Below, in pieces: positions 17,088 through 24,438 of a stretch of 46,863 bases of DNA. The translations under genes and the position numbers were made by a program. Below the pieces are notes generated by a model. The model was given only the letters and a program-made list of their open reading frames with translations, did no database searches and was not told where the DNA came from. Source of the DNA: a virus; IMG/VR virus record IMGVR_UViG_3300045964_000079, positions 1 through 46,863 of that record, one strand, 5' to 3'. Position 1 is the stretch's first letter, and each line of letters starts with the position of its first letter.

Positions 17088-17425
17088 TGGTGGTTCACTG
17101 CTCCGTCTGTCACGCCGCTTTCGAGGACAAGTACATCGTCTGTCCGCGCTGTACGGAGGTCCAGGCGAGAGTGCATTACCTGGCGCTCCAGCGGAACTAC
17201 CGGGAGGACATCCTCCTGGAGCGAGTTCCGCTCCAGCTCGGGCTGATGGAGGGGAAGCAGCACATCCAGTTCATCGCGGGCGATCCCCATCACGGGCTCT
17301 GTGGCCGGAAGCTCCATTTCTCCAAGCGGTTGGAACGGCGGTACGGCGAGCTGGAGTTTATGGACACGCTCTGCGCGGAGTGTAAAGGCCAGCTCCAAGA
17401 AATCGTAAAGCTGGTGGCCGCATGA
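17087..17425 (+). CDS. Zinc-ribbon protein
   Basis: 112 residues. Two CxxC pairs near the N-terminus (CSVCHAAF, CPRCTEV) and a CAECK pair near residue 100 suggest one or two zinc sites, and GDPHHGLCG sits in the middle. It is translationally coupled to the VRR-NUC gene. It may be a DNA-binding or accessory protein in replication or recombination; the function is unknown. Confidence 0.55.
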   Translation: MVVHCSVCHAAFEDKYIVCPRCTEVQARVHYLALQRNYREDILLERVPLQLGLMEGKQHIQFIAGDPHHGLCGRKLHFSKRLERRYGELEFMDTLCAECKGQLQEIVKLVAA

Positions 17426-17790
17426 GCTTTCGTCTCACCTCGCCGACTTTCGAGCAGTCCGAGGACGAGGTAATCGCTCGATGTCAAGAGTTTCTCTCGC
17501 GCCGCGGCTGGTGGTTGCGGCGTAATCCTGTCGGACGCTACTGGACCCACAGTGGTCATCCGGTGGACTTCGGGCCTCCTGGTATCCCGGACTACACCGC
17601 GATCCACGCAACGTACCCGGCGTTCTTTGTGGAGTTCAAGCGACCCCGAGCCCACCTCAGACCGGGACAGGTCGACAAATTCAGGGAGATCCAATTCGGC
17701 TTCGGGCTCCACGCCGTGATGGTGGACAGCGCCGAGGAGCTGGTCGCGTTTTTGAGCGGCCACGAAGCTCGATCCGCCAGGGGTCCGTAA
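17422..17790 (+). CDS. VRR-NUC domain nuclease
   Basis: 122 residues. The PD-(D/E)xK core appears as GIPDYTAIH, then FFVEFKRPRA (about residues 52-75). RPGQVDKFREIQ and FGLHAVMVDS follow, the order seen in small phage VRR-NUC proteins. Such enzymes act on branched or flapped DNA and could resolve recombination or packaging intermediates. The ATG overlaps the upstream TGA. Confidence 0.8.
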   Translation: MSFRLTSPTFEQSEDEVIARCQEFLSRRGWWLRRNPVGRYWTHSGHPVDFGPPGIPDYTAIHATYPAFFVEFKRPRAHLRPGQVDKFREIQFGFGLHAVMVDSAEELVAFLSGHEARSARGP

Positions 17791-17817
17791 CCCCGAAACC
17801 TCCGCTCCAAAAACAGA

Positions 17818-17855
17818 AGCGCTCCGGAGCAGTTTGGCGACTATCCCGGAGCGCT
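17818..17855 (+). terminator. Inverted repeat after VRR-NUC gene
   Basis: AGCGCTCCGG (17818-17827) and CCGGAGCGCT (17846-17855) form a 10-bp stem with an 18-nt loop. It lies 28 bp after the stop and before the replication gene. No T-run follows, so it may be a weak terminator or an RNA-stability or processing element. Confidence 0.4.
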
Positions 17856-17931
17856 AAAGCCCAAAACAAGCCCGGCCGCGATTAACAACCGGAAGAACCG
17901 GTCACCCCCCAGACCGTCAAGGAGCAGGAAA

Positions 17932-18957
17932 ATGACCGTCCCTGACACCAAGTTTTACCGAACCCTGCCAATTCATCCAGTAGTAAAAACCCTAGCCGGT
18001 GACGCACAAGTACTGCTCGCCACACTTTACTGGTACAGAAATGCACGTACCGGGCAATTAAATCCCCGTCAGGAGACAATCGCCAAAAACCTCGGCTGGT
18101 CACTGCGCAAAATTCAACGGCGGATGAGGGATCTGCGCGAGACGTGCATCATCCGGACGATCCCCGGCCAACGTGCGGCAGATTACGAGATCCTACCTGT
18201 CGAGAGGTGGCACCGGAAGCCATGTAAGCCCCGTGTAATCCAGCTCAAAATGGCCTTTTCTGTCGCGACAGAAGTGGCGGGGCAGGATTCCCCCTTCCTT
18301 AATGAAAGAGAGACATTTCTTTCTGAACTAAAAACAGAGCCGCCGCCGCCAAGCTCCGATACTGTTAGCGGCAGCGGAAGGCGACCGGCTGGCGTCGGCG
18401 GCGCGCCTGCGGCGCCAAAAGAAAAACCTCCCAGGAAGGCCGAAAACCCTCCCCCCGCAGGCTCACCCGGTGAGCCACCCCCTACAACTCGGGTTGAAAG
18501 ACCATCAACTCCGGTTGTAGTCCGGGATGAGCATCACCGTACGGCCCAGGCCCTGGTCGGGGAGCTGGCCCCGATCCACCCCACAGCCGGGAACATGGCC
18601 AGGGCGGTGGAGCCGATCGCGCGGCTGCTGAGGTCCGGCGAGGCGACGCTCGAATCCCTAAGATCCAGCCACGCGGCCTATCGGCGGATGTGGGCGAACT
18701 ACCGCCGCGGCCGGTTCATTCCGCAGCTCTGGCGCTGGATCGAGGACAACGACTGGCGCTACGCGCCGGATGAGGCCCAGATCAAGTCAGCGTTCAACCC
18801 AGCGGAGCGGGAAGCGGAAGCGGAGGCCCAAAAGACCGCCGCGCGGCTGGCGCGGGAGATCGCGGAGGACGCGGAGCGGGAGAAGCGAGCGCAGGAAAAG
18901 CGGGAGCGGGCCCTGGCTGAGTGGCGCCAATTGAAAGCCGAGGGGAGAATCCTGTGA
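17932..18957 (+). CDS. Replication initiator-like protein with HTH
   Basis: 341 residues, ATG after AAGGAG. Residues 29-75 are a winged-helix-like HTH (ATLYWYRNARTGQLNPRQET, then SLRKIQRRMRDLRE) as in phage replication-organiser or DnaD-like proteins. A low-complexity proline-rich linker spans about 135-200, and a helical C-terminal domain with FIPQLWRWIEDNDW follows. A charged coiled coil ends the protein. The domain plan (HTH, linker, C-terminal helicase-loader-like region) suggests origin recognition; the origin itself is not identified. Confidence 0.65.
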   Translation: MTVPDTKFYRTLPIHPVVKTLAGDAQVLLATLYWYRNARTGQLNPRQETIAKNLGWSLRKIQRRMRDLRETCIIRTIPGQRAADYEILPVERWHRKPCKPRVIQLKMAFSVATEVAGQDSPFLNERETFLSELKTEPPPPSSDTVSGSGRRPAGVGGAPAAPKEKPPRKAENPPPAGSPGEPPPTTRVERPSTPVVVRDEHHRTAQALVGELAPIHPTAGNMARAVEPIARLLRSGEATLESLRSSHAAYRRMWANYRRGRFIPQLWRWIEDNDWRYAPDEAQIKSAFNPAEREAEAEAQKTAARLAREIAEDAEREKRAQEKRERALAEWRQLKAEGRIL

Positions 18958-19379
18958 CGCTGGACCGCCAAGCCGCGCACGAGCTGATCCTCCGTTTCAA
19001 GATCCTGGAGAAGTTCCCCAAGACGGACGAGGGGGTAAAGGCGCTGGTGGACGCGCTCCTCACGGTTGCCTCTCCGGTGAAAGCGGAGCGGCTGGTCGAG
19101 AGCTGGATCAAGAACAACCGGCGCGCGCCGATGCCCTGCGATGTGTACGACGCGATAGGCCGCGCGTCGGAGCCGATGCGTCACGCCTCGGCGCTGCTCC
19201 CGCCGCTCCCGCGCGGCCAAGAGCCGCCGCCGCTCGAATACCGCTGCAACCAGTGCGAGGACACGGGCTGGTACATCATCACGACCAACCGGCCCATCCC
19301 GGATCTACCCGGCGAGTTCTACACCGCTGCCAAGCGCTGCCCGCACCCCCTGGAAGCTCGCGGCTCAAAATATGACTGA
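18954..19379 (+). CDS. Small protein with CxxC, probable replication accessory
   Basis: 141 residues, GTG overlapping the upstream stop. The N-terminal half is helical (ILRFKILEKFPKTDEGVKAL). The C-terminal part has YRCNQCEDTGWYI...AAKRCPHP, a zinc-type motif. A partner of the initiator-like protein or a helicase-loader-like factor is plausible from context. No ATP-binding motif is present, so it is not a full DnaC-type loader. Confidence 0.5.
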   Translation: MTLDRQAAHELILRFKILEKFPKTDEGVKALVDALLTVASPVKAERLVESWIKNNRRAPMPCDVYDAIGRASEPMRHASALLPPLPRGQEPPPLEYRCNQCEDTGWYIITTNRPIPDLPGEFYTAAKRCPHPLEARGSKYD

Positions 19380-19398
19380 CGGATCACGCACGCTCGCT

Positions 19399-19442
19399 GC
19401 GATTTTCGTGTGATTTTCGTGCGATTGGCTGGTGATAGCGCT
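19399..19442 (+). repeat. Four 11-bp-phased direct repeats
   Basis: Consecutive 11-mers GCGATTTTCGT, GTGATTTTCGT, GCGATTGGCTG and GTGATAGCGCT, with the shared core GYGAT. They fill the gap upstream of the gene at 19499. The period equals one helical turn, as in the array at 10112. Confidence 0.6.
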
Positions 19443-19473
19443 ACCCTGGAGATGGTATACCGTGGTGTGATAG
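19432..19473 (+). promoter_or_regulatory. Putative promoter and degenerate shared operator
   Basis: GTGATA (19432-19437) stands 18 bp from TATACC (19456-19461) and follows the phased repeats. CCGTGGTGTGATAGCAC (19460-19476) resembles the operator and -10 of the promoter family seen from 24.6 kb onwards, but lacks its -35. This is a weak case. Confidence 0.35.
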
Positions 19474-19498
19474 CACCCGGAGCCGTAAGGAGAAGCGA

Positions 19499-19792
19499 TT
19501 GAAGAAACCCAAACCACCAGAAGTCGACGCCGAGCTGCTCCACTACGCTCAGCTCGGGATGTCCCAAACCATCGAGCACCTGGAGAACCGGATCGGGGAG
19601 ATCCGGGAACGGCTGGGCGGGCTAAAGAACGGAGTAGTCAAATCACGGAAATGTGCCGTGAGCGGAGGCGTCGGCGTCGCGTCATCCTGGGCCAAGTTCG
19701 ACACCCCGGAGAAGCGGAGCGCGGAGATGCTCCGGAGGCGAGCGCTCACCGCGAAAAACAAATTGCGCGTCAAGCTGGCGGTGGCGTCGTGA
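19499..19792 (+). CDS. Hypothetical coiled-coil protein (TTG start)
   Basis: 97 residues from TTG 19499, preceded by AAGGAG at ideal spacing. Residues 20-45 probably form a coiled coil (QTIEHLENRIGEIRERLGG); the rest is basic. No family is recognised. Confidence 0.5.
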   Translation: MKKPKPPEVDAELLHYAQLGMSQTIEHLENRIGEIRERLGGLKNGVVKSRKCAVSGGVGVASSWAKFDTPEKRSAEMLRRRALTAKNKLRVKLAVAS

Positions 19793-20112
19793 CCCGCGAG
19801 CGCACCTTCTCCCGTCGGATCTACGGGGTGATGGAGATCTTCACCCACGCGGGCCGCGGCTACCACATGCCTCGCGATGAGGCGCAGACGCTCGACCAGC
19901 GCCCTTTCCGCGCTCTCCTGGTCCGGGAGTGGATCAGCTTCCGGCCTGAGCGCGGCTTCCATCTGACCCGCGCGGGCTGGGACGCCTGGAAGGATCTCCA
20001 CTCGACCAGCGTGATCCGGAAGAACCCCATAGCGCCCTTGACCGCGTATTTTGACGAGAAGGATTACGGGCTCCATCGAGTCCACACCATGCCGCGACGG
20101 GGCGCGGCGTGA
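19789..20112 (+). CDS. Hypothetical protein
   Basis: 107 residues, GTG 19789 overlapping the upstream stop. RIYGVMEIF...YHMPRDEAQTL and GFHLTRAGWDAWK look like a small winged-helix-type fold. This assignment is tentative, and no conserved motif is recognised. Confidence 0.45.
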   Translation: MTRERTFSRRIYGVMEIFTHAGRGYHMPRDEAQTLDQRPFRALLVREWISFRPERGFHLTRAGWDAWKDLHSTSVIRKNPIAPLTAYFDEKDYGLHRVHTMPRRGAA

Positions 20113-20119
20113 TGTCGGG

Positions 20120-20163
20120 GCGGGCTCCGGAGTGGAGGCACGACCACGTAGCACGGAGCCCGC
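20120..20163 (+). promoter_or_regulatory. Leader hairpin
   Basis: GCGGGCTCCG (20120-20129) pairs with CGGAGCCCGC (20154-20163), a perfect 10-bp stem with a 24-nt loop. It ends just before the GGAGG of the gene at 20179. It may stabilise or control the transcript. Confidence 0.45.
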
Positions 20164-20178
20164 TACCTGGAGGAAACG

Positions 20179-20394
20179 ATGAAAAACGAACTTGAAGGTT
20201 TACGCGTGGTGGAGGACAACGGCCCGATAGGACCGTATCACCGTCCGATCCGGCGCGTCATCGATGCGATCCTCAACATCGCGCACGTGGAGCTGGCGTG
20301 CGGTCACACCGTCATCGTCACCAACCCGGAGCTGATCGCGGAGCGCAGCTTCCTGGTACTGTGCGGCGAGTGCGAGGCTCAGGATCAGCAGTGA
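20179..20394 (+). CDS. Small zinc-ribbon paralogue A
   Basis: 71 residues, ATG after GGAGG. The layout GPYHRPIRRVI...ELACGHTVIV...LCGECEAQ (P-Y-x-R, then CGH, then CxxC) recurs in the products at 20558 and 21051, so the three look like diverged paralogues. Zinc binding by C, H, C and C is likely. The function is unknown. Confidence 0.55.
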   Translation: MKNELEGLRVVEDNGPIGPYHRPIRRVIDAILNIAHVELACGHTVIVTNPELIAERSFLVLCGECEAQDQQ

Positions 20395-20603
20395 AACGGT
20401 TCAAGGTCAGCTTCGATGTCCAAGGCCCCGACGGCTCCCACCCTCGCCAAGTGAGCGAGATTGTAGAAACCGCGCTCGATCAGGTGTTCCAGCACAAAGC
20501 TCCCCACTTCAGCGTTCGCGTCCGCGAGATCAAGCCGAAACGAAAGCGTGAAGCACCATGTCCTCAGACGAACTCGCCCTCCGATACGGGGGATTGCTGG
20601 TAG
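20391..20603 (+). CDS. Hypothetical protein
   Basis: 70 residues, GTG 20391 overlapping the upstream stop. A short alpha/beta N-terminal part (KRFKVSFDVQGPDG) is followed by a basic, disordered tail. The last 46 bp overlap the next gene. Confidence 0.45.
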   Translation: MKRFKVSFDVQGPDGSHPRQVSEIVETALDQVFQHKAPHFSVRVREIKPKRKREAPCPQTNSPSDTGDCW

Positions 20604-20785
20604 TCGTTCACCCCCCATACAGCCCCGTAGATCGACAGATCGTGTTCATCAGCTTCCTCACTGAAGACTGCGCGATCCTGTGTCTCGATTGCGGACATTT
20701 CTTTATTGCGCGGGGCCTCCTCCCCAACGCGCTCTACCATCCGGGCCGCATCCGCTGCGGCGCCTGCGCGGCGAGGTTGAACTGA
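20558..20785 (+). CDS. Small zinc-ribbon paralogue B
   Basis: 75 residues. PPYSPVDRQIVFIS...LCLDCGHFFIARG...RIRCGACAARLN follows the same layout as the products at 20179 and 21051. The closest match is to the 21051 product (ALDCGH and RIRCEVC). Probably a zinc protein of unknown role. Confidence 0.55.
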   Translation: MSSDELALRYGGLLVVVHPPYSPVDRQIVFISFLTEDCAILCLDCGHFFIARGLLPNALYHPGRIRCGACAARLN

Positions 20786-21054
20786 TGCCGAACGCCAAGT
20801 TCCCCTCCTCGGCCAAAATCCTCGCCGCCGTGAGCAAGACCATCCGCGAGTTCCGGCTCTCCCGCAACATGTCCCAGGAGGCGCTGGCGACCGCCTCGGG
20901 GATCGACAGGGGCTACATGGGCTCGCTCTGTCGCGGCGAGCATATGCCCACCGTCGAGACCGTGCTCAAGGTGTGCGCGGGGATGGAGGTCCCTCCCGAG
21001 GTGTTCACGCGGGAGCTGATGAAGAAGTTCCGGAATAATAGAAAATCGACATGA
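20785..21054 (+). CDS. XRE-family HTH regulator
   Basis: 89 residues, ATG overlapping the previous stop (TGATG). A lambda-repressor-like HTH spans residues 14-68 (TIREFRLSRNMSQEALATAS, then GIDRGYMGSLCRGEHMPTVE). The short C-terminus has no dimerisation or protease domain. It is a candidate for the protein that binds the dispersed operators further right, though any of several small DNA-binding proteins could be. Confidence 0.75.
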   Translation: MPNAKFPSSAKILAAVSKTIREFRLSRNMSQEALATASGIDRGYMGSLCRGEHMPTVETVLKVCAGMEVPPEVFTRELMKKFRNNRKST

Positions 21055-21284
21055 GAGGCCTGAAGCTGGCGAACCCGCCCTACGGCCCGTACGACCGGGA
21101 GATCAAATATTGTCTCGCTCTCCACGACAAGCAGATGCCGATGCTCGGCATAGCGCTCGATTGCGGCCACATGGTCATGCTCGGCGGGATGGAGTTATTG
21201 AAATCCGAGTGGGCTCGCGCCACCTCCGCAGACTGGATCGGGGGCCGCATCCGCTGCGAGGTGTGCGTGGTGAGGGGAAACTAG
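21051..21284 (+). CDS. Small zinc-ribbon paralogue C
   Basis: 77 residues, ATGA overlap with the regulator. PPYGPYDREIKYCL...ALDCGHMVMLGG...RIRCEVCVV matches paralogues A and B. The three copies flank and surround the XRE gene, which suggests local duplication. Confidence 0.55.
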   Translation: MRGLKLANPPYGPYDREIKYCLALHDKQMPMLGIALDCGHMVMLGGMELLKSEWARATSADWIGGRIRCEVCVVRGN

Positions 21285-21288
21285 AGGT

Positions 21289-21513
21289 ATGAAAGCCGAA
21301 TTTCTGGTGGACCGCACAGCGGTCATTTTCGAGGTCGATTTAACGGGTCTGGTGGAGCCTCCCCGGACCCTGTTCATCACAACCAGGAAGTGCCCCAAGA
21401 GCCCGACCCTGGTGTACGATCTGGTGTTCGACCGGAAGGACGCGGATCGCGAGACGCTGGTGTACCGGATGCTCGGCTCGCGGACTCCGGGGGTAGCGGC
21501 GTTTCAGCCATGA
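21289..21513 (+). CDS. Hypothetical protein
   Basis: 74 residues, ATG after AGAGG. Predicted beta-rich (AEFLVDRTAVIFEVDLTGLV). No motif is recognised; it overlaps the next start by four bases (ATGA). Confidence 0.45.
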   Translation: MKAEFLVDRTAVIFEVDLTGLVEPPRTLFITTRKCPKSPTLVYDLVFDRKDADRETLVYRMLGSRTPGVAAFQP

Positions 21514-21818
21514 GCGACGAGTATTTCATCTCCGCAGCCAAAAATCCCATAGCGGGCGATCCCAGGTGTCCTACATGCGGCAGGCCCGCTGACGGAGCGA
21601 CGAGCTTCAACAACGTGGACGAGTACGTCGATCCCCAACCCGGCGATCTAGCGTTGTGCCTCTACTGCGGCGCATTCCTCCGGTACGACGAAAGCATGCG
21701 GCCAGAGTTGCTGTCGCGAGCGGAATGGCGGCGAATCGCGCGGAGCGATCCCGGCTTGCGCGATCTGATGGAAGTAGCGGAGATGGCGGCGCGCGCGGCG
21801 CGAAAGACATGGCACTAA
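21510..21818 (+). CDS. Zinc-ribbon protein
   Basis: 102 residues. CPTCGRPADG (about 20-29) and LCLYCGAFLRYD (about 49-60) form a two-CxxC zinc ribbon of the type seen in many phage and archaeal DNA-binding peptides. A helical C-terminus follows. The specific role is unknown. Confidence 0.55.
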   Translation: MSDEYFISAAKNPIAGDPRCPTCGRPADGATSFNNVDEYVDPQPGDLALCLYCGAFLRYDESMRPELLSRAEWRRIARSDPGLRDLMEVAEMAARAARKTWH

Positions 21819-22069
21819 GCCCCGAGACCGAGAGCGCCCTCAAGCTGGTGCTGCTGTTTTACAGCGGCGTGTGGGACCGTAAGCAGCAGATCGCCTGGGA
21901 CAACTATATCCGCGTGATCGAAGAAGCGACAGGCCGTCGGATCGAGCATGAACCGACCTCGCGCATCCTCTGCGACGCGGTCCGCGCGGTGCTGTACGCG
22001 GGGAGCGAATATGCTGCATCGACTCTGGCTTACCCACCCGAAGATGACGGTGGCCGTGGGGGTGGATGA
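21809..22069 (+). CDS. Hypothetical helical protein
   Basis: 86 residues overlapping the upstream gene by 10 bp. Helical throughout (ALKLVLLFYSGVWDRKQQIA) with a glycine-rich end. No family is recognised. Confidence 0.45.
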   Translation: MALSPETESALKLVLLFYSGVWDRKQQIAWDNYIRVIEEATGRRIEHEPTSRILCDAVRAVLYAGSEYAASTLAYPPEDDGGRGGG

Positions 22070-22187
22070 GGATCTGATCATCGTGGAGGCCGCGCCCATC
22101 GTGGGGCGGTTCGTTGGCCAGCCGATCACGAACCTGACCAACTGGCTGAACGCGATGGGGCCGGGGCTGGAGGTGGAGGAGCTGTGA
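22011..22187 (+). CDS. Small hypothetical protein
   Basis: 58 residues, ATG 22011 after GGGAG, overlapping the upstream gene by 59 bp. The beta-rich core is MTVAVGVDEDLIIVEAAPIV. No motif is recognised. Confidence 0.45.
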   Translation: MLHRLWLTHPKMTVAVGVDEDLIIVEAAPIVGRFVGQPITNLTNWLNAMGPGLEVEEL

Positions 22188-22435
22188 CAATCCACGATCA
22201 CTTTGATGGCTCCGCTCACTGCGTGGAGTGTGGGGGGCCATGTCGGCTCGATCCGGAATCAGCAGCGGTGACAGGTGTCATCCGTCACCTGTATGAAGCG
22301 CTTGCAAGTACTGGAACAGGTCCCAACATGATGGTGAGGAGCGCGATGGAAAAGCTCGGCCTGGATGCGATGGGGTTCTGGATGCGAGCGCGGGGAGCGA
22401 CCGAGAGGGAATGGCGTGGCCGCTATCCTCGGTAA
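22184..22435 (+). CDS. Small cysteine-containing protein
   Basis: 83 residues, GTG overlapping the upstream stop. HCVECGGPC near residue 12 suggests a half zinc site. Its last 20 bp overlap the PP-loop gene. Confidence 0.45.
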   Translation: MTIHDHFDGSAHCVECGGPCRLDPESAAVTGVIRHLYEALASTGTGPNMMVRSAMEKLGLDAMGFWMRARGATEREWRGRYPR

Positions 22436-23243
22436 AAAGCAATCCCTCTCTTCCCAAGCCATCTGGCTGGAAGCGAGACGCCGCGCGGCTGAACTGGACA
22501 TCCGCCCCCGGATCGATGAGACGATCCAACGGATTCGCGAGACGGTGGGCCACCGGGATCTCGCCTTCGGCTGGAGCGGAGGGAAGGACTCCATCGTCCT
22601 CGAAAAGATCCTCGCGCTGGCTGGCTACCGGGCCTGTGTCCTGGTGATCACCCAGCTCGAATACCGCGCGTTTCTCCAGTGGGCGACCGACCACATGCCC
22701 GAGAGGCTTACCGTGATCCGGACGCATCACGATCTGGATTGGCTCGCCAGGAACGAGGAGATGCTGTTTCCAAAAGACGCCGCTATCGCGGCGCGATGGT
22801 TTCATCAGGTCCAGCACTGGGGCCAGGAGGTGTACCTCAAGCGGGAGCGGTTCGATCTCCTGGCGGTCGGCCGACGCCGCAAGGACGGCAACTACTGCGG
22901 CCGCGACGGGATCTACACCAACGCCCGAGGGATCACGCGCTACGCGCCGCTGGCCGACTGGACCCACGAGGAAGTCTTCGCTGCGATAGAGTACTTTCAA
23001 GCGGCGCTTCCACCCAACTACAGTTGGCCGCGCGGGTATCAGGTCGGGACGGGGCCGTGGGCAGCTCGACAGTTTGCGTCGACGCAAGATCAGGCGTGGC
23101 GCGAGGTATGGGAGATCGAGCCGGGAATCGTGGAGGCTGCTGCCACCCGGCTGGAGAGCGCGAGGGAGTGGATGCGCGATGGACGGCTCCGACTGGGTGA
23201 TCTTCACGGTGGCGATCATCGTCGTGCTCTATCTGCTCCGTAG
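22416..23243 (+). CDS. PAPS-reductase-like PP-loop ATPase
   Basis: 275 residues from GTG 22416 (GAGGGA upstream); in-frame ATG 22365 lacks a ribosome-binding site. The PP-loop is FGWSGGKDSIV (SGGKDS at 54-59). The C-terminal signature RYAPLADWTHEEVFAAIEYF is that of the PAPS reductase / ATP pyrophosphatase superfamily, which activates a substrate by adenylation using ATP. No active-site ECG motif for true PAPS reduction is visible, so another adenylating reaction is likely. It is separated by three tiny genes from a glutaminase, which suggests an ammonia-using ligase pair. Confidence 0.8.
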   Translation: MAAILGKKQSLSSQAIWLEARRRAAELDIRPRIDETIQRIRETVGHRDLAFGWSGGKDSIVLEKILALAGYRACVLVITQLEYRAFLQWATDHMPERLTVIRTHHDLDWLARNEEMLFPKDAAIAARWFHQVQHWGQEVYLKRERFDLLAVGRRRKDGNYCGRDGIYTNARGITRYAPLADWTHEEVFAAIEYFQAALPPNYSWPRGYQVGTGPWAARQFASTQDQAWREVWEIEPGIVEAAATRLESAREWMRDGRLRLGDLHGGDHRRALSAP

Positions 23244-23262
23244 GTGGGGGAGGGTAGGATGA
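23179..23262 (+). CDS. 27-aa membrane peptide
   Basis: The product reads MDGSDWVIFTVAIIVVLYLL then RRWGRVG: one hydrophobic helix plus a basic end. The gene lies inside the end of the PP-loop gene in another frame and overlaps the next ATG by four bases. It is a possible phage membrane micropeptide, with low certainty because of its size. Confidence 0.35.
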   Translation: MDGSDWVIFTVAIIVVLYLLRRWGRVG

Positions 23263-23414
23263 TCAGTTGGCGCGACGAGGTAGGGATGGCGACCCTGGAG
23301 CTGAACGGGGCGCTCGACAAGCATGCAACCTCAGAGCAAGCTCTGGAGCACCTCCAGGAAGCGCAGCGGCACGTCAACAACGCCGTGGAGGAGCTGGAGG
23401 GGCGGATCCGGTGA
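23259..23414 (+). CDS. 51-aa helical peptide
   Basis: ATGA overlap with the membrane peptide. Residues 12-48 are a charged amphipathic helix (ALEHLQEAQRHVNNAVEELE), a likely short coiled coil. It is coupled to the next gene by GTGA. The function is unknown. Confidence 0.45.
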   Translation: MISWRDEVGMATLELNGALDKHATSEQALEHLQEAQRHVNNAVEELEGRIR

Positions 23415-23572
23415 GCGAGGAGCGGCGATCCTGGCGGGAATGGGAGGAGGGGCGCGAGCATCGCGACTCGGTCCCACTCCCGGCCACGTGTATGTTGTGC
23501 GGATTCTGGAAGGACTGTCACCGTGTCAACGATCTCGGCTGGGTTTGTGTCCAATGTCTGAGGCGAACGTGA
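23411..23572 (+). CDS. 53-aa zinc-finger peptide
   Basis: GTG 23411 overlaps the previous stop. CMLCGFWKDC...WVCVQC gives CxxC and CxxC pairs separated by about 15 residues. It lies immediately before the glutamine amidotransferase and overlaps its ATG, so the two are co-translated. It may be a small partner, but this is unproven. Confidence 0.45.
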   Translation: MSEERRSWREWEEGREHRDSVPLPATCMLCGFWKDCHRVNDLGWVCVQCLRRT

Positions 23573-24438
23573 TGTGCGGGCTTCTCGCTTGGGCCGGCGC
23601 GGTCGGCGGCGAGCTGGGGGATCTCCTCCAGGACATCCGCCGCAGGGGGCCGGACATGCTGGGGATCGCGCTCCCGATGGACACCGGCTGGGCGGTCCAC
23701 CGCTACCGGACGCCAAGCTGGCCCTACGGCTGGGATCTGGAGAGCGAGATCGCGCCCGCGACCTGGGGCGTGGCCCACGCGCGGCTCGCGACATCAGGGG
23801 ATGGGAGCCTTGACGATGGGCAGCCCCTCCTGGTCGGAGACGATCTGGTGTTCGCGCACAACGGGACTGTGTATCGGCACTTGGAGCTGGCGCGAAACCT
23901 CGACCACGAAACCCCCCTCCAGACCGGGAATGACAGCGAGGCCTTGGCCTGGCTGTTCGAGGCCTGCGGGCGGGATCCGCTGGACACCATGCGGCACCTT
24001 CGCTTACATCAGGGAACCGGCGCTCACGCCTGGATCGCGGCTACGCCGGAACGGATGTGGATCGTCCCGTGGGGCCAGCCCCTCTGGTTTCGGGAGTGGG
24101 AGGGGAAACGGGTGGTTTCCTCCTGGCGGTTCAGGGGCTCCCAGCTCCTCGCCGCCGGGATGATGCGGGTGTGGGAGCGCGATAGAAAGGAGAACCGGAA
24201 TGTATCAGCCTCTATCGACCGACGTGAGCGGCCGCAACTACCAGGAGGAAATGCGGATCATGCTCCAGGTAATGATCCCGGCTTACGAGGATCACTTCAC
24301 GCTGCCCAAACTGGGGCCGTCGCTGATCAAGGAAATGAACGACATGCTGGAGTTCTGCGCGGCTACGGTGACCGGCGTCGAGGACCGCGCCCAGGCGATC
24401 ATCGACTACCTGGAGCACCACTACAACGACGGCCCTAA
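23572..24438 (+). CDS. Class II glutamine amidotransferase (Ntn hydrolase)
   Basis: The ATG at 23572 puts Cys directly after the initiator Met (MCGLLAWAG), as Ntn glutaminases require; an upstream in-frame ATG would bury it. RRGPDMLGI (24-32), WGVAHARLAT (65-74), FAHNGTVYRHLEL (94-106) and GNDSEALAW (119-127) are the glutamine-site motifs. The recognisable domain ends near residue 205. The frame then stays open for about 80 arginine/proline-rich residues overlapping the next gene by 239 bp, so the true C-terminus is doubtful. No synthase domain is fused. The nearby PP-loop protein could use the released ammonia, as in asparagine synthetase or Gat-QueC. Confidence 0.8.
   Translation: MCGLLAWAGAVGGELGDLLQDIRRRGPDMLGIALPMDTGWAVHRYRTPSWPYGWDLESEIAPATWGVAHARLATSGDGSLDDGQPLLVGDDLVFAHNGTVYRHLELARNLDHETPLQTGNDSEALAWLFEACGRDPLDTMRHLRLHQGTGAHAWIAATPERMWIVPWGQPLWFREWEGKRVVSSWRFRGSQLLAAGMMRVWERDRKENRNVSASIDRRERPQLPGGNADHAPGNDPGLRGSLHAAQTGAVADQGNERHAGVLRGYGDRRRGPRPGDHRLPGAPLQRRP

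Noticed and set aside
22416-23243. True PAPS reductase for sulfate assimilation
   Set aside because: The characteristic ECG active-site cysteine motif is absent and the operon holds no sulfur-metabolism genes.
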